Part shown: positions 17,435-28,653 of the stretch, piece by piece
Position numbering within the stretch: the first letter of the stretch is position 1
Layout of the letters: each line of letters starts with the position of its first letter
Assembly: GCF_003991405.1 (NCBI RefSeq)
Contig: NZ_RPEN01000149.1
Coordinates: 1 to 64,000, forward strand
DNA from: Pseudorhodobacter sp. E13
Lineage (GTDB): Bacteria > Pseudomonadota > Alphaproteobacteria > Rhodobacterales > Rhodobacteraceae
Length of the DNA stretch: 64,000 nt
Direction of reading: 5' to 3'
Notes under the pieces: generated by a model
Database searches by the model: none
What the model was told of the DNA's origin: nothing
The model's input: only the letters and a program-made list of their open reading frames with translations
Made by a program: the position numbers and the translations under genes

Positions 17435-18231
17435 CAAACGCAGACCAAAGCCGCGAAACCGTCATCCGCATCAGGGGCCTGCGCAACCAGTTTGGCCGCC
17501 ATGTCGTGCATGAAAACCTTGATCTAGATGTTTACCGGGGCGAGGTGTTGGGCGTTGTCGGCGGCTCTGGCACCGGGAAATCCGTTCTGCTCCGCTCCAT
17601 CTCCGGGCTGCAAATCCCGACGGCGGGCGAAATTGACGTGCTGGGCACCAATGTTCTGACCGCCTCCGATGATCAACGCACCGCGCTCGAGCAGCGCTGG
17701 GGTGTGATGTTTCAGGATGGCGCGCTGTTTTCCTCGCTCAATGTGCGCGAGAATATCGAAGTGCCGATGCGCCATGTCGAAGGGCTAAGCCCAAAGCTGC
17801 GCAGTCAGATGGCCGACCTGAAAATCTCGCTGGCCGGGTTGCCCTATCTGGCGGGCGATAAATTCCCCTCGGAACTGTCGGGCGGCATGCGTAAACGCGC
17901 CGGCCTTGCCCGCGCGCTGGCGCTGGACCCCGAAATCTTGTTTCTGGATGAACCCACCGCCGGGTTGGACCCGATTGGTGCCGCCGATTTCGATATCCTG
18001 ATCCGGCAGCTTTCCAAAAGCATGGGCCTGACGGTCTTTCTCGTGACGCATGATCTTGATACGCTGCACGCAACCTGTGACCGTATCGCCGTTCTGGCCG
18101 AGAAACGCGTGCTGGTCACCGGCACGATGAAAGAGATGCTGGCGGTCGAACACCCGTGGGTGCATGAATATTTCCACGGCCCCCGCGCCCGCGCCGCGAT
18201 GGATGCCATACCTGCGAAGAAAGACGGTTAG
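17431..18231 (+). CDS. mlaF: Mla-type ABC transporter ATP-binding protein
   Basis: The 266-residue ATPase drives the MlaE-like permease. Walker A is GGSGTGKSVLLRSI (about 47-60), the signature motif is LSGGMRKRAGLARAL, Walker B is ILFLDEPTAGLDPI, and the switch histidine is in LVTHDLDTL. The LSGGM form is typical of the MlaF family. It acts at the cytoplasmic face of the inner membrane. The ATG overlaps the upstream stop by four bases and the next gene starts 4 bases downstream, so all subunits are probably made from one message. Confidence 0.94.
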   Translation: MTNADQSRETVIRIRGLRNQFGRHVVHENLDLDVYRGEVLGVVGGSGTGKSVLLRSISGLQIPTAGEIDVLGTNVLTASDDQRTALEQRWGVMFQDGALFSSLNVRENIEVPMRHVEGLSPKLRSQMADLKISLAGLPYLAGDKFPSELSGGMRKRAGLARALALDPEILFLDEPTAGLDPIGAADFDILIRQLSKSMGLTVFLVTHDLDTLHATCDRIAVLAEKRVLVTGTMKEMLAVEHPWVHEYFHGPRARAAMDAIPAKKDG

Positions 18232-18235
18232 AACC

Positions 18236-19957
18236 ATGGAAACACGGGCAAATTATGTTCTTATCGGCGCTTTCACGATTCTGGGCTTCATCGGCCTGAT
18301 TGCCTTTTCGCTGTGGTTCGCGCGGGTGGAACTGGACCGCCAGTTTGCCTATTACGATGTGAAATTCACCTCTGTTTCCGGCCTTGCCCGCGCCTCGGAT
18401 GTGCGCTTTGCCGGGCTGCCCGTGGGTCAGGTGGTGGAGGTGAAACTGTCGCCCGACAATGACGGCACCATCCTTGTGCGGCTGGAAGTGGCGCAAAACA
18501 CGCCAGTGCGGGCTGGCTCTGTCGCGACCATCGAAAGTCAGGGTGTGACGGGTGTTTCCTATGTCGGCATCAGCGCGGGCGAGGTGCGCGAACCTTTGCT
18601 CCGCGATGTCTCTGACCTTGCCATCCCGCAGATTGAGGCAGGCCGCTCCATGCTGCAAAGCCTGTCCGAGGATGCGCCCGAACTGGTCAACGAAGTGCTG
18701 AATGTGGTGAAAGATCTGCGCAGGCTGATCAGCGATGAAAACGTCAGCCGGGTAGATAATATTCTGGCCAACCTCGACCGCGCCTCCGAAGGGTTTGCGC
18801 AGTCGCTGGATGATTTTACCGTGGTCGCGGGGGCCATTTCAGGCTTCGCGATTGAGATTTCCAACTTCAACGTCATGCTGGAAGGCGTAACCTCCAAGGC
18901 CGAAAGGCTGTTTGCCACGGCGGATGATATGCTGATTTCGATCAAGGAACTGGCCGAGGAATCGCAAACCACTGTCGCCACCGGCACCAAAACGCTGGAG
19001 CAAACGACAGAAACGCTGGCAAAGGCCGAAACCTTCATCGAAAAAGACCTGACTGCGACGACCCAGCAACTGGTCGACGGCATCGCCGAAACCAGGGCCG
19101 AAATTGCGCAGCTTGGGGAAGAGGCCCGCGCGATGGTGGCAGAATTCAAGAAAACCGGTGAAATCGCCTCCACCCGCCTGATGGAGGCCGAAGCCACGAT
19201 CAAGGCAACCGATGCCGTGATCGTGCAGTTGAATGAAACGCTGATCTCGATGGACAAGGCTTCGATCAGTTTTGACGATCTGGTCACGCAGGACGGTGCT
19301 GAAATGGTGGCCGAAGCCCGCGCCGCCCTCGCCCCGATTTCCCGCGCCGCACAAGAAGACCTGCCCGCCATGGTCGCCGATATCCGCGCCGCCACCGCCA
19401 CCGCCAACCAGGTGATGACCGAGGTCGGCACTGCGCTGACCTCGGCCAGTGGCAAGGCCGATGGCTTGATGGATGATGCCAGCACCAGCCTCGCCGCCGT
19501 CACCGAAAGCTTCACCCGCGCCAATACCACGCTGGACGCAATCAACTCCGCGCTGGCGGTGGGCGAACGCACCTTGGTTGCGGCCGAGAAAACCTTTGAC
19601 GGGGCGGACCGCGTGATAAATGAAGATGTCAGCGCCATCGTCACCGATCTGCGCCGCACGATTGACGGGCTGGATGTGGCCATCGCCGGCGTGTCCGATG
19701 CCATTCCGGGGGTGACAGCCGATCTGCAAGCCGCCTCCAACGCCGCGCGTGAAACCTTTGAACGTGTCTCGGCGGTTGTTGCCGCCTCTGACCCGCCGAT
19801 CCGCGATTTCACCACAGCCGCCCTGCCGCAATTTACAAGGCTCGCGCGCGAAACCCGCGACCTGATCAGCAACCTTGAACAGTTGACCAAACAAATCCAG
19901 CGTGATCCCGCGCGGTTCTTCCTTGGGGGCGATACCCCCGTTTACAAACGCAATTGA
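18236..19957 (+). CDS. mlaD: MCE (MlaD) family protein with long coiled-coil tail
   Basis: The 573-residue substrate-binding subunit has one N-terminal transmembrane helix (about 8-27, YVLIGAFTILGFIGLIAFSL), one MCE domain (about 38-116; VRFAGLPVGQVVEVKL), and then some 430 residues of predicted helix with repeated Glu/Ala/Thr-rich heptads. MlaD of Escherichia coli is only about 180 residues; this length recalls needle- or tunnel-forming MCE proteins that could bridge much of the periplasm without a soluble MlaC. Start at 18236 follows the mlaF stop; upstream frame extension would overlap mlaF. It presumably forms a hexameric ring on the MlaE-MlaF core. Confidence 0.9.
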   Translation: METRANYVLIGAFTILGFIGLIAFSLWFARVELDRQFAYYDVKFTSVSGLARASDVRFAGLPVGQVVEVKLSPDNDGTILVRLEVAQNTPVRAGSVATIESQGVTGVSYVGISAGEVREPLLRDVSDLAIPQIEAGRSMLQSLSEDAPELVNEVLNVVKDLRRLISDENVSRVDNILANLDRASEGFAQSLDDFTVVAGAISGFAIEISNFNVMLEGVTSKAERLFATADDMLISIKELAEESQTTVATGTKTLEQTTETLAKAETFIEKDLTATTQQLVDGIAETRAEIAQLGEEARAMVAEFKKTGEIASTRLMEAEATIKATDAVIVQLNETLISMDKASISFDDLVTQDGAEMVAEARAALAPISRAAQEDLPAMVADIRAATATANQVMTEVGTALTSASGKADGLMDDASTSLAAVTESFTRANTTLDAINSALAVGERTLVAAEKTFDGADRVINEDVSAIVTDLRRTIDGLDVAIAGVSDAIPGVTADLQAASNAARETFERVSAVVAASDPPIRDFTTAALPQFTRLARETRDLISNLEQLTKQIQRDPARFFLGGDTPVYKRN

Positions 19958-19970
19958 AAGAGGTCCTGCC

Positions 19971-20603
19971 ATGACCCCGCGCCCCTTCCTGCTTGCCCTC
20001 ACCACGCTGGCGCTGCTGCCCGGATGCTCTGCCCTCTCCGCGCTCAGCGGCGCGGCAACCCCACTGGACAATTACGATCTGTCCGCCCCAGCGGCCCCGC
20101 CCGTGGCCCGCAGCACAACTTCCCGGCAATTGGTGGTGGAACTGCCCACAGCCCCCGGCGCGCTAAGCACTGACCGCATCCTGATCCGCCCGCATCCGCT
20201 ACAAGCCGCCTACCTGCCCGATGCACAATGGGCCGAAGAAACCCCGATCATGGTGCAAACCCTGCTGGTCCGCACGCTGGAGGACAGCAACGGCTTTCGC
20301 TACGTCGGCCGCCGCCCCTTGGGCGCCTCCGGCGATTACGCCTTGGTCAGCGAGCTGACGGATTTTCAAGCCGAAGTCGGCCCCGAGGGCAAAACCGCGC
20401 AAATCCGGCTACGCCTGACCGCCCGCATGGTGCGCGAGGATGATGCCGCAATCCTGTCCTCCCGCAGCTTCAACAGCAGCGCGACGGTCGCCTCAACCGA
20501 CACCCTGCCGCTTGTCGAAGGCTTCAATCAAGCCAACCAAGCCCTAATGGCGGATGTGGCAAGCTGGGCGCTCAGCACCCTGAATATCGGCGTCAAACGC
20601 TAA
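19971..20603 (+). CDS. ABC transport auxiliary lipoprotein (PqiC/ABC_trans_aux-like)
   Basis: The 210-residue protein has a lipoprotein signal peptide with lipobox LLPGC (Cys19). The mature part has the strand-rich pattern of the ABC_trans_aux family: LDNYDLSAP, RQLVVELP, RILIRP, YLPDAQWAE, GDYALVSELTDFQAE and a C-terminal amphipathic helix. In the Pqi system the homologous PqiC sits in the outer membrane and meets the MCE tunnel, so a similar role as the outer end of this transporter is likely. It follows mlaD by 13 bases. The dispersed element copy B begins at the base directly after its stop codon. Confidence 0.85.
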   Translation: MTPRPFLLALTTLALLPGCSALSALSGAATPLDNYDLSAPAAPPVARSTTSRQLVVELPTAPGALSTDRILIRPHPLQAAYLPDAQWAEETPIMVQTLLVRTLEDSNGFRYVGRRPLGASGDYALVSELTDFQAEVGPEGKTAQIRLRLTARMVREDDAAILSSRSFNSSATVASTDTLPLVEGFNQANQALMADVASWALSTLNIGVKR

Positions 20604-20624
20604 TTCATCTTGGCAAAAATACCT
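20604..20624 (+). repeat. Dispersed intergenic element, copy B
   Basis: The sequence is TTCATCTTGGC, then AA, then AAATACCT. It directly abuts the TAA of the lipoprotein gene and lies in the convergent gap before proB. Confidence 0.75.
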
Positions 20625-20681
20625 CGGGGGGAAAGTTGGATTGCCCTGCAATCCGACTGGGGGGCAGCGCCCCCTCCCCGC

Positions 20682-23000
<2,319 letters not shown>

Positions 23001-23540
23001 TCAGCTCATCTTCTTCAGATAGGTCCATGTCTGCACCCGTGCGTTACGGGCAACGCTGAAGCTTTCGGCATCGCCCAGATAGCCAAAGCCGCAATTGGTC
23101 AGCACACGGGCCGAACCGGGATTGTCTTGAAACACCTGCGCAAAAATCGCTTTGTTCTTCAACGGATTGGCTGCAATCAAGGCCTGCACCGCCTCGGACG
23201 CATAGCCGGTGTTCCAAAAGGCCGGGGCCACCCAATAGCCGATCTCGGATTGGTCGCGATCCATCTGTTTCAGCGAAATCACACCCAGAACCTCGGGCAT
23301 GGCATGGGCCGTGCCGTCCATCACCCAGATCCGCTCTGCCGCGCTCATGTTCATCGCGCGGGCGACGAAGGCCTCTGTCGCACCGGGCGGCAAGGGATGC
23401 GGGATGGAACTGGTGGATTCCGCGACCCGGATATCGCCGGCATAAAGGCCGATCAGCCCCGCATCCGACAACCGGACGGGGCGCAGCACCATCCGTTCCG
23501 TTGCAATCACGGGCTGTTCTTCGATCGTCTGAAACATCAT
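23001..23540 (-). CDS. GNAT family N-acetyltransferase (RimJ/RimL type)
   Basis: The 179-residue protein has the RimJ/RimL-type GNAT pattern: IATERMVLRPVRLSDAGLI near the N terminus, IGYWVAPAFWNTGYASEAVQALIA in place of the usual acetyl-CoA loop, and FAQVFQDNPGSARVLTNCGFGYLG. Such enzymes acetylate N termini of ribosomal proteins or small molecules; the target here is unknown. A GGAGGAG ribosome site precedes the double ATG at 23540. It lies between rpmA and obgE on the same strand, a common arrangement in this family of bacteria, so cotranscription with ribosome genes is likely. Confidence 0.88.
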   Translation of the reverse strand: MMFQTIEEQPVIATERMVLRPVRLSDAGLIGLYAGDIRVAESTSSIPHPLPPGATEAFVARAMNMSAAERIWVMDGTAHAMPEVLGVISLKQMDRDQSEIGYWVAPAFWNTGYASEAVQALIAANPLKNKAIFAQVFQDNPGSARVLTNCGFGYLGDAESFSVARNARVQTWTYLKKMS

Positions 23541-23671
23541 CGCGTTCTCCTCCGAAAACACATGGGGAGACGTCCCCAAAAAACCAATACTCCGCTTCCC
23601 TCCCCGGAAACGGAAAGAGGACCGGCCTTTCAGCCGATCCCCTTGTTACATCTTGTCTGTAACGGTTCGAC

Positions 23672-23941
23672 TTACTCGGCAGCCTCCGCAACCGGGAGAA
23701 CCGAAATAAACGTGCGGCCCTTGAGGCCTTTCTTGAAGGTTACCTGGCCTTCGACAGTCGCAAAGATCGTGTGATCCGAACCCATGCCGACGCCGGTTCC
23801 CGGAAACATCTTCGTGCCACGCTGGCGAATGATGATATTGCCCGGAATGGCCGACTGGCCACCAAACAGCTTTACGCCCAGACGGCGACCGGCTGAGTCG
23901 CGGCCGTTACGGGATGAACCACCAGCTTTTTTATGTGCCAT
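23672..23941 (-). CDS. rpmA: 50S ribosomal protein L27
   Basis: The 89-residue protein starts with [20 protein letters not shown] and continues LGVKLFGGQ, the invariant N terminus that reaches the peptidyl transferase centre. There is no cleavable N-terminal extension of the Firmicutes kind. It follows rplU by 6 bases and ends with an acidic tail. Confidence 0.98.
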   Translation of the reverse strand: MAHKKAGGSSRNGRDSAGRRLGVKLFGGQSAIPGNIIIRQRGTKMFPGTGVGMGSDHTIFATVEGQVTFKKGLKGRTFISVLPVAEAAE

Positions 23942-23947
23942 GGGGGA

Positions 23948-24415
23948 TTACTCCTCGGTCGCGGCAGCTTTCGCCGCCTTTGGTTTCGCAGCGGCTTTCG
24001 CCTTTGCAGGGGCCTTTGCAGCCGGGGCGGCATCGGCGTTATGGGCAGCGCGGCGCGCATCGGCGGTGCCGGTCGCGGCCTTCACGTCGGACTTTTCAGC
24101 GCCCGAGGCCAGAACATCGGTCACACGCAGCAGCGTCAGGTGCTGGCGGTGGCCTTTGGTGCGCTGGCTGGAATGCTTCCGGCGACGCTTTACATAGTGG
24201 ATGACCTTCGGGCCTTTGATCTGCTCGATCACTTCGGCCTGAACGGCAGCACCTGCAACCAGCGGCGCGCCAACGGTCAGCTTGTCGCCGCCAACCATCA
24301 GAATTTCGTTGAACTGGATTTTGTCGCCAGCAACGCAATCAAGCTTTTCAACGCGCAGGATATCCCCGGCTTGAACCTTGTATTGCTTGCCGCCTGTCTT
24401 GAGGACCGCGAACAT
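23948..24415 (-). CDS. rplU: 50S ribosomal protein L21 with long Ala/Lys-rich C-terminal tail
   Basis: Residues 1-102 are the L21 core (MFAVLKTGGKQYKVQAGD; KRRRKHSSQRTKGHRQHLT). A further 50 residues are rich in alanine, lysine and acidic residues (VKAATGTADARRA, then KAPAKAKAAAKPKAAKAA), giving 155 residues against about 103 in Escherichia coli. The tail is probably disordered. The gene has a clear sigma-70-type promoter about 140 bases upstream and heads the rplU-rpmA operon. Confidence 0.97.
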   Translation of the reverse strand: MFAVLKTGGKQYKVQAGDILRVEKLDCVAGDKIQFNEILMVGGDKLTVGAPLVAGAAVQAEVIEQIKGPKVIHYVKRRRKHSSQRTKGHRQHLTLLRVTDVLASGAEKSDVKAATGTADARRAAHNADAAPAAKAPAKAKAAAKPKAAKAAATEE

Positions 24416-24555
24416 CAGACTTTCCTTTTCATGTCTCCGCGTCCTGTGGCCCCAGTATTTACTGGCGTTTCGCTTAACCTCGGACAGCGCGCCCCCATAT
24501 GGGACGATATCAAAAATAAACCCGGCCAAGTGTCGCCACCTGCCCGAGATGCGCG

Positions 24556-24584
24556 CTTATCGGGGAAAGGGGGCGCAGAGTCAA
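24556..24584 (-). promoter_or_regulatory. Sigma-70-type promoter for rplU-rpmA
   Basis: On the minus strand TTGACT (24579-24584) and GATAAG (24556-24561) are separated by exactly 17 bases. It would give a leader of about 135 bases before rplU, long enough to hold a ribosomal autoregulatory structure. Confidence 0.65.
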
Positions 24585-24642
24585 GCATAAGTAGGCCCGA
24601 AATTCCGCAGCCCTTTGGCAAGGCACCCAGCGCAAAGGGGGC

Positions 24643-24680
24643 TTGACAGGGTATCTTATATTTCATTATTTCATGAAATA
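24643..24680 (+). promoter_or_regulatory. Promoter and palindromic operator of the arsenic operon
   Basis: TTGACA at 24643-24648 and TTATTT at 24666-24671 are 17 bases apart. The perfect 14-base palindrome TATTTCATGAAATA occupies 24667-24680, covers the -10 region and ends on the A of the ATG start. A similar half site (ATATTTCAT, 24658-24666) precedes it. The placement suits a repressor such as ArsR blocking polymerase. Confidence 0.6.
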
Positions 24681-25522
24681 TGGAATCATTACTCACAGAT
24701 CGCCTTGCCACCCTGAGCCACCCGCAGCGGCTGGCCGTGTTTCGCCTGTTGATGCGGCGCTTTCCCGATGCGCTGCCAGCCGGTGAGATTGCTATGGTTC
24801 TTGCTTTCAAGCCCAGCACCGCCTCGGTCTATCTGGCCGCCCTGACGCAAGCAGGGTTGATCACGCAGCAACGCGAAGGGGTGCGGCTGCTTTACGCCGT
24901 CAACCTGACGGCGGCGCAAGAAGTGGTGTCGGGTCTGTTTCTGGATTGCTGCCGGGGGCGCGCTGATCTGTGCCCCCCATCCGTTTCCAACCCGCTTGCC
25001 GGAGGCCCCCCGATGACCACCCGGAAATTCAACGTCCTGTTCCTGTGCACCGGCAATTCCGCCCGGTCAATCTTTGCCGAAGCGCTGCTGCGCGATCTGG
25101 CAGGCGACCGTTTCACCGCCTTTTCCGCAGGCACCGCGCCCCGCGCGCAGCCCAACCCCATCGCACTGGAAATGCTGCGCGCCAAAGGGCATGACATCGC
25201 GGAACTGCGGTCCAAAAACCTGACCGCGTTTCAAGGGCCCGATGCCCCGGTGATGGATTTCGTCTTTACCGTTTGCGACCATGCCGCGAATGAGGAATGC
25301 CCCACTTGGCCCGGCCAGCCGATTTCTGGCCATTGGGGCCTGCCCGACCCGGTGAAAGCCACGGGCACCGAGGCCGAAAGACGCCTCGCCTTTCAAGAAT
25401 GTTACGGCGGCCTGCGCAACCGATTGGCCGCCTTCACCGCTCTGCCCTTTGCCGAACTCGACCGCGCCGCCTTGCAAAAGCGCGTGGATGCGATCGGCAC
25501 AGCATATATAAAGGATAATTGA
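24680..25522 (+). CDS. ArsR-type repressor fused to arsenate reductase/phosphatase-type ArsC domain
   Basis: The 280-residue protein joins two functions. Residues 1-100 form a winged-helix ArsR domain ([29 protein letters not shown]). It lacks the classic Cys-x-Cys in the DNA-binding helix but has Cys90, Cys91 and Cys98 at its end, resembling the C-terminal As(III) site described for Acidithiobacillus ferrooxidans ArsR. Residues 115-280 form a low-molecular-weight phosphatase-like domain with P-loop CTGNSARS (Cys123 to Arg129), as in thioredoxin- or mycothiol-type arsenate reductases. It heads the ars operon and probably represses it. No ribosome site precedes the ATG, so a leaderless message is likely. 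Confidence 0.9.
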   Translation: MESLLTDRLATLSHPQRLAVFRLLMRRFPDALPAGEIAMVLAFKPSTASVYLAALTQAGLITQQREGVRLLYAVNLTAAQEVVSGLFLDCCRGRADLCPPSVSNPLAGGPPMTTRKFNVLFLCTGNSARSIFAEALLRDLAGDRFTAFSAGTAPRAQPNPIALEMLRAKGHDIAELRSKNLTAFQGPDAPVMDFVFTVCDHAANEECPTWPGQPISGHWGLPDPVKATGTEAERRLAFQECYGGLRNRLAAFTALPFAELDRAALQKRVDAIGTAYIKDN

Positions 25523-25524
25523 CC

Positions 25525-26523
25525 ATGACCACCTATGCGCTCAACGGCCTTGGCCGTATCGGAAAACTGGCCCTGCGCCCCTTGCTGGAGCGTGGCGCGC
25601 ACATCGCCTTTATCAATGATGCCGTGGGCGATGCCGCCATGCATGCCCATTTGCTGGAATTTGATTCGGTGCATGGCCGCTGGCCTGCCAGTTTTGCGGC
25701 GGATGACAGCGCGATCACGATTGATGGCACCCGCATCCCCGTCACCAACAGCCGCCGGATCGAGGATTTGCCGCTGGACGGCGTCGATGTGGTGATTGAT
25801 TGCACCGGCGCTTTCAAAACGGCGGCAAAACTCGCCCCCTATTTCGCGGCGGGGGTAAAGAAAGTGGTCGTCTCTGCCCCGGTCAAGGATGGGCCAACGG
25901 CGAATATCGTTTATGGCGTGAATGATAAGGTTTACGACCCGGCGGCGCATCAGATCATCACAGCGGCCAGTTGCACCACCAATTGCCTTGCGCCCGTGGT
26001 CAAGGTTTTGCTGGAGGGCATCGGGATCAAGCACGGCTCTATCACCACGATCCATGATGTGACCAACACGCAAACCATCGTCGACCGCCCGGCCAAAGAC
26101 CTGCGGCGCGCACGCTCGGCCCTGACCAACCTGATCCCCACGACGACAGGCTCTGCCACTGCGATCACGCTGATTTACCCGGAACTGAAAGGCAAGTTGA
26201 ACGGCCATGCGGTGCGGGTGCCGCTGCTCAATGCCTCTATCACCGATTGCGTGTTCGAAATGGCCCGCGACACCACGGCAGAGGAGGTGAACGCCTTGTT
26301 CAAAGCCGCCGCCGAGGGGCCGCTGAAGGGTATTCTGGGCTATGAAACCCGGCCGCTTGTGTCCTCCGATTACACCAATGATCCGCGTAGCGGCATTATT
26401 GATGCCCCTTCGACCATGGTGGTGAATGGCACGCAGGTGAAGGTTTACGCCTGGTATGATAACGAATTCGGCTATGCCAATCGTCTGGTCGATGTGGCGC
26501 TGATGGTGGGGGCCGCGCTGTGA
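25525..26523 (+). CDS. ArsJ-associated glyceraldehyde-3-phosphate dehydrogenase
   Basis: The 332-residue GAPDH has the NAD-binding start [12 protein letters not shown] and the catalytic ASCTTNC motif (Cys150). In arsJ operons such enzymes use arsenate in place of phosphate to make 1-arseno-3-phosphoglycerate, which ArsJ exports; the ester then breaks down outside. The [20 protein letters not shown] segment is typical of this branch. The ATG at 25525 follows AAGGA by 9 bases and the fusion gene's stop by 2 bases. Its own stop overlaps the arsJ start, so the three products are coordinately made. Confidence 0.92.
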   Translation: MTTYALNGLGRIGKLALRPLLERGAHIAFINDAVGDAAMHAHLLEFDSVHGRWPASFAADDSAITIDGTRIPVTNSRRIEDLPLDGVDVVIDCTGAFKTAAKLAPYFAAGVKKVVVSAPVKDGPTANIVYGVNDKVYDPAAHQIITAASCTTNCLAPVVKVLLEGIGIKHGSITTIHDVTNTQTIVDRPAKDLRRARSALTNLIPTTTGSATAITLIYPELKGKLNGHAVRVPLLNASITDCVFEMARDTTAEEVNALFKAAAEGPLKGILGYETRPLVSSDYTNDPRSGIIDAPSTMVVNGTQVKVYAWYDNEFGYANRLVDVALMVGAAL

Positions 26524-27785
26524 CACCCGCCCGCCCCGCTGGCCTTGCCGCTTATGCCACGGTCACTGCGGCCTATTGGGCCTTCATGCTGACCGATGGC
26601 GCGCTGCGGATGCTGGTCTTGCTGCACTTCCACCGGCTTGGCTTTTCACCGGTGCAGCTTGCCTATCTGTTCGTGCTGTATGAGGTGGCGGGGATTGTGA
26701 CCAACCTGTCGGCAGGCTGGATTGCGGCGCGGTTTGGCCTGACATCAACGCTTTATGCGGGGCTGTCGTTGCAGGTTCTGGCCTTGCTGGCCCTTGCGCA
26801 GCTTGATCCGGGCTGGGGCCTCACGGCCTCGGTCATCTTTGTGATGCTGGTGCAGGGGCTTTCGGGCGTGGCCAAGGACCTTGCGAAGATGAGCGCCAAG
26901 AGCGCGGTGAAATTGCTGGCCCCCAGCACCGAGGGTGGCTTGTTTCGCTGGGTGGCTTTGCTTACCGGATCGAAAAACGCGGTCAAAGGCTTGGGCTTTT
27001 TGCTGGGGGCGGGGCTGCTGGCGCTGCTGGGCTTTGTGCCTTCGGTGCTGGGCATGGCTGCGATCCTGTTCGCCATTCTGGTCGGCGTGGTCGCCAAAAT
27101 GCCCAAGGGCCTGCCCATCGGTCGCAAGGGCGCGAAATTCACCGAGGTCTTTTCCAAAAACCGCAACATCAACTGGTTAAGCATGGCGCGGCTGTTCCTG
27201 TTCGGCGCGCGGGATGTCTGGTTCGTGGTGGGCATCCCGATTTATTTCTATGCCGTGCTGTCAGATGGCAGCGCGGCGGGCAATCGTGCGGCGTTTTTCA
27301 TGATCGGCAGCTTCATGGCGGTCTGGACCATCCTTTACGGTGCCGTGCAGGCCCGCGCCCCGCGCATCCTGAACGCCGCCACACGGACCGAGGCAGAGTT
27401 GCTGGGCCAAGCGCGGGCTTGGGTGGCGCTTCTGGCGCTGGTGCCTGCCACCCTTGCCGCGCTGGTCTGGCTGGCGCCGGCCCCATCACCCGCGCTCACG
27501 GTGGCGGTTGTGGTCGGGTTGTTGGGTTTTGGCGGCGTGTTTGCGGTGAATTCGGCGCTGCATTCTTACCTGATCCTGCGCTTTTCCGATGCCGAACGGG
27601 TCACGATGGATGTGGGCTTTTACTATATGGCCAATGCGGCCGGACGGCTGGTTGGCACGCTGCTATCAGGGCTGACCTATCAACTCGGTGGCTTGCCGCT
27701 TTGCCTTGGCACGGCGGCGCTGATGATCGGGCTTGCCGCGGCCAGCACGGCGCAACTGCGCGCCACGGAGGCAGGCAGCGCCTAG
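26520..27785 (+). CDS. arsJ: Organoarsenical efflux MFS transporter ArsJ
   Basis: The 421-residue membrane protein has twelve helices and opens with [39 protein letters not shown], the ArsJ signature. Other family markers are [19 protein letters not shown] and [22 protein letters not shown]. It exports 1-arseno-3-phosphoglycerate made by the upstream GAPDH, giving arsenate resistance. The start is a GTG overlapping the GAPDH stop (GTGA). Its coding end overlaps the convergent aldolase gene by four bases. Confidence 0.94.
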   Translation: MTPARPAGLAAYATVTAAYWAFMLTDGALRMLVLLHFHRLGFSPVQLAYLFVLYEVAGIVTNLSAGWIAARFGLTSTLYAGLSLQVLALLALAQLDPGWGLTASVIFVMLVQGLSGVAKDLAKMSAKSAVKLLAPSTEGGLFRWVALLTGSKNAVKGLGFLLGAGLLALLGFVPSVLGMAAILFAILVGVVAKMPKGLPIGRKGAKFTEVFSKNRNINWLSMARLFLFGARDVWFVVGIPIYFYAVLSDGSAAGNRAAFFMIGSFMAVWTILYGAVQARAPRILNAATRTEAELLGQARAWVALLALVPATLAALVWLAPAPSPALTVAVVVGLLGFGGVFAVNSALHSYLILRFSDAERVTMDVGFYYMANAAGRLVGTLLSGLTYQLGGLPLCLGTAALMIGLAAASTAQLRATEAGSA

Positions 27786-28498
27786 TCCAGATAGGCAGGC
27801 TCCTGCTCGGCCAGAATGGAATGCACCGCCGCCAGATGCTTGTCGGCAAAGCCGGGGTATTCCTCCCACTGGCGGGCGGTTTTCTCGGCCACGGCATCGC
27901 TGGCGATGTTCAGCGGGCGGCCCGTGGCAAGTGCCGTCAGATAGGTTTCCGCCGCGCGTTCATAGTAATAGATCGTATCAAAGCACCACGCGACCGAAGG
28001 GCCGATCACCAAAATCCCGTGCTGCCCCATCATCAGAACAGAGCGATTGCCAAGGCAGGTGGCAAGCCGCTCTGCCTCATCCCCCAGCCCCATGCCATCA
28101 AACCCGTCATCCACCGCGACCCGGTTGAAAAACCGCATGGAATTCTGGTCAACGGGGGGCAGCACCGGGTCTTTCAGACAGGCCAGCGCGGTCGCGTATT
28201 TCGAATGAAGATGCATGATGCAGCGGGCCTGCGGCAGCTTGCGATGAATCGCGCCGTGAATGGCCCATGCTGTCGGGTCCACATCCGCCCGGCCCGCGGG
28301 GGCCGCATTGGCGTTCAGCAGCAGCAAATCCGAGGCGCGCATCTGCGACCAATGCCGCCCGTAGGGGTTCATCAGAAATTCGGCCCCATCGGCGGAAACC
28401 GCAAGGCTATAGTGATTGGCGATGCCTTCATGCATCCCCAGCCGCGCGGTATAGCGCAGGGCAGCAGCAAGATCGCGGCGGGCATCGGTTTGGGGCAT
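27782..28498 (-). CDS. Class II aldolase/adducin family protein
   Basis: The 238-residue protein matches the class II aldolase/adducin fold: RYTARLGMHEGIANHYSL, FLMNPYGRHWSQMRASDLLLLN, and the metal-binding MHLHSKYATALA, followed by the later histidine in MMGQHGILVIG. These zinc enzymes cleave sugar phosphates such as fuculose-1-phosphate, or act on related substrates; the branch without a known pathway partner cannot be assigned more closely. The ATG at 28498 has AAGGCG upstream; the longer frame is not coding-like. It is divergent from the CbiX-like gene. Confidence 0.85.
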   Translation of the reverse strand: MPQTDARRDLAAALRYTARLGMHEGIANHYSLAVSADGAEFLMNPYGRHWSQMRASDLLLLNANAAPAGRADVDPTAWAIHGAIHRKLPQARCIMHLHSKYATALACLKDPVLPPVDQNSMRFFNRVAVDDGFDGMGLGDEAERLATCLGNRSVLMMGQHGILVIGPSVAWCFDTIYYYERAAETYLTALATGRPLNIASDAVAEKTARQWEEYPGFADKHLAAVHSILAEQEPAYLD

Positions 28499-28653
28499 GG
28501 TAGCGCCTTGGGCTGGAACACGGGATGCCCGCAGCCTGATACAGGACCGCGCGAAAAGCAAAGGCGTTTTGCAGCGCGCAAGGGTGCGGCCCGTCTGGTC
28601 ATCGGCCCGCTGCCGCCTATATGGTGGCGCAAGGCAAGCAAGGGCAGGCAAAG

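Noticed and set aside
18559-20071. Two long antisense frames opposite the MCE gene
   Set aside because: They mirror the repetitive helical codons of the MCE protein, with Ser/Arg-rich translations and no start signals.
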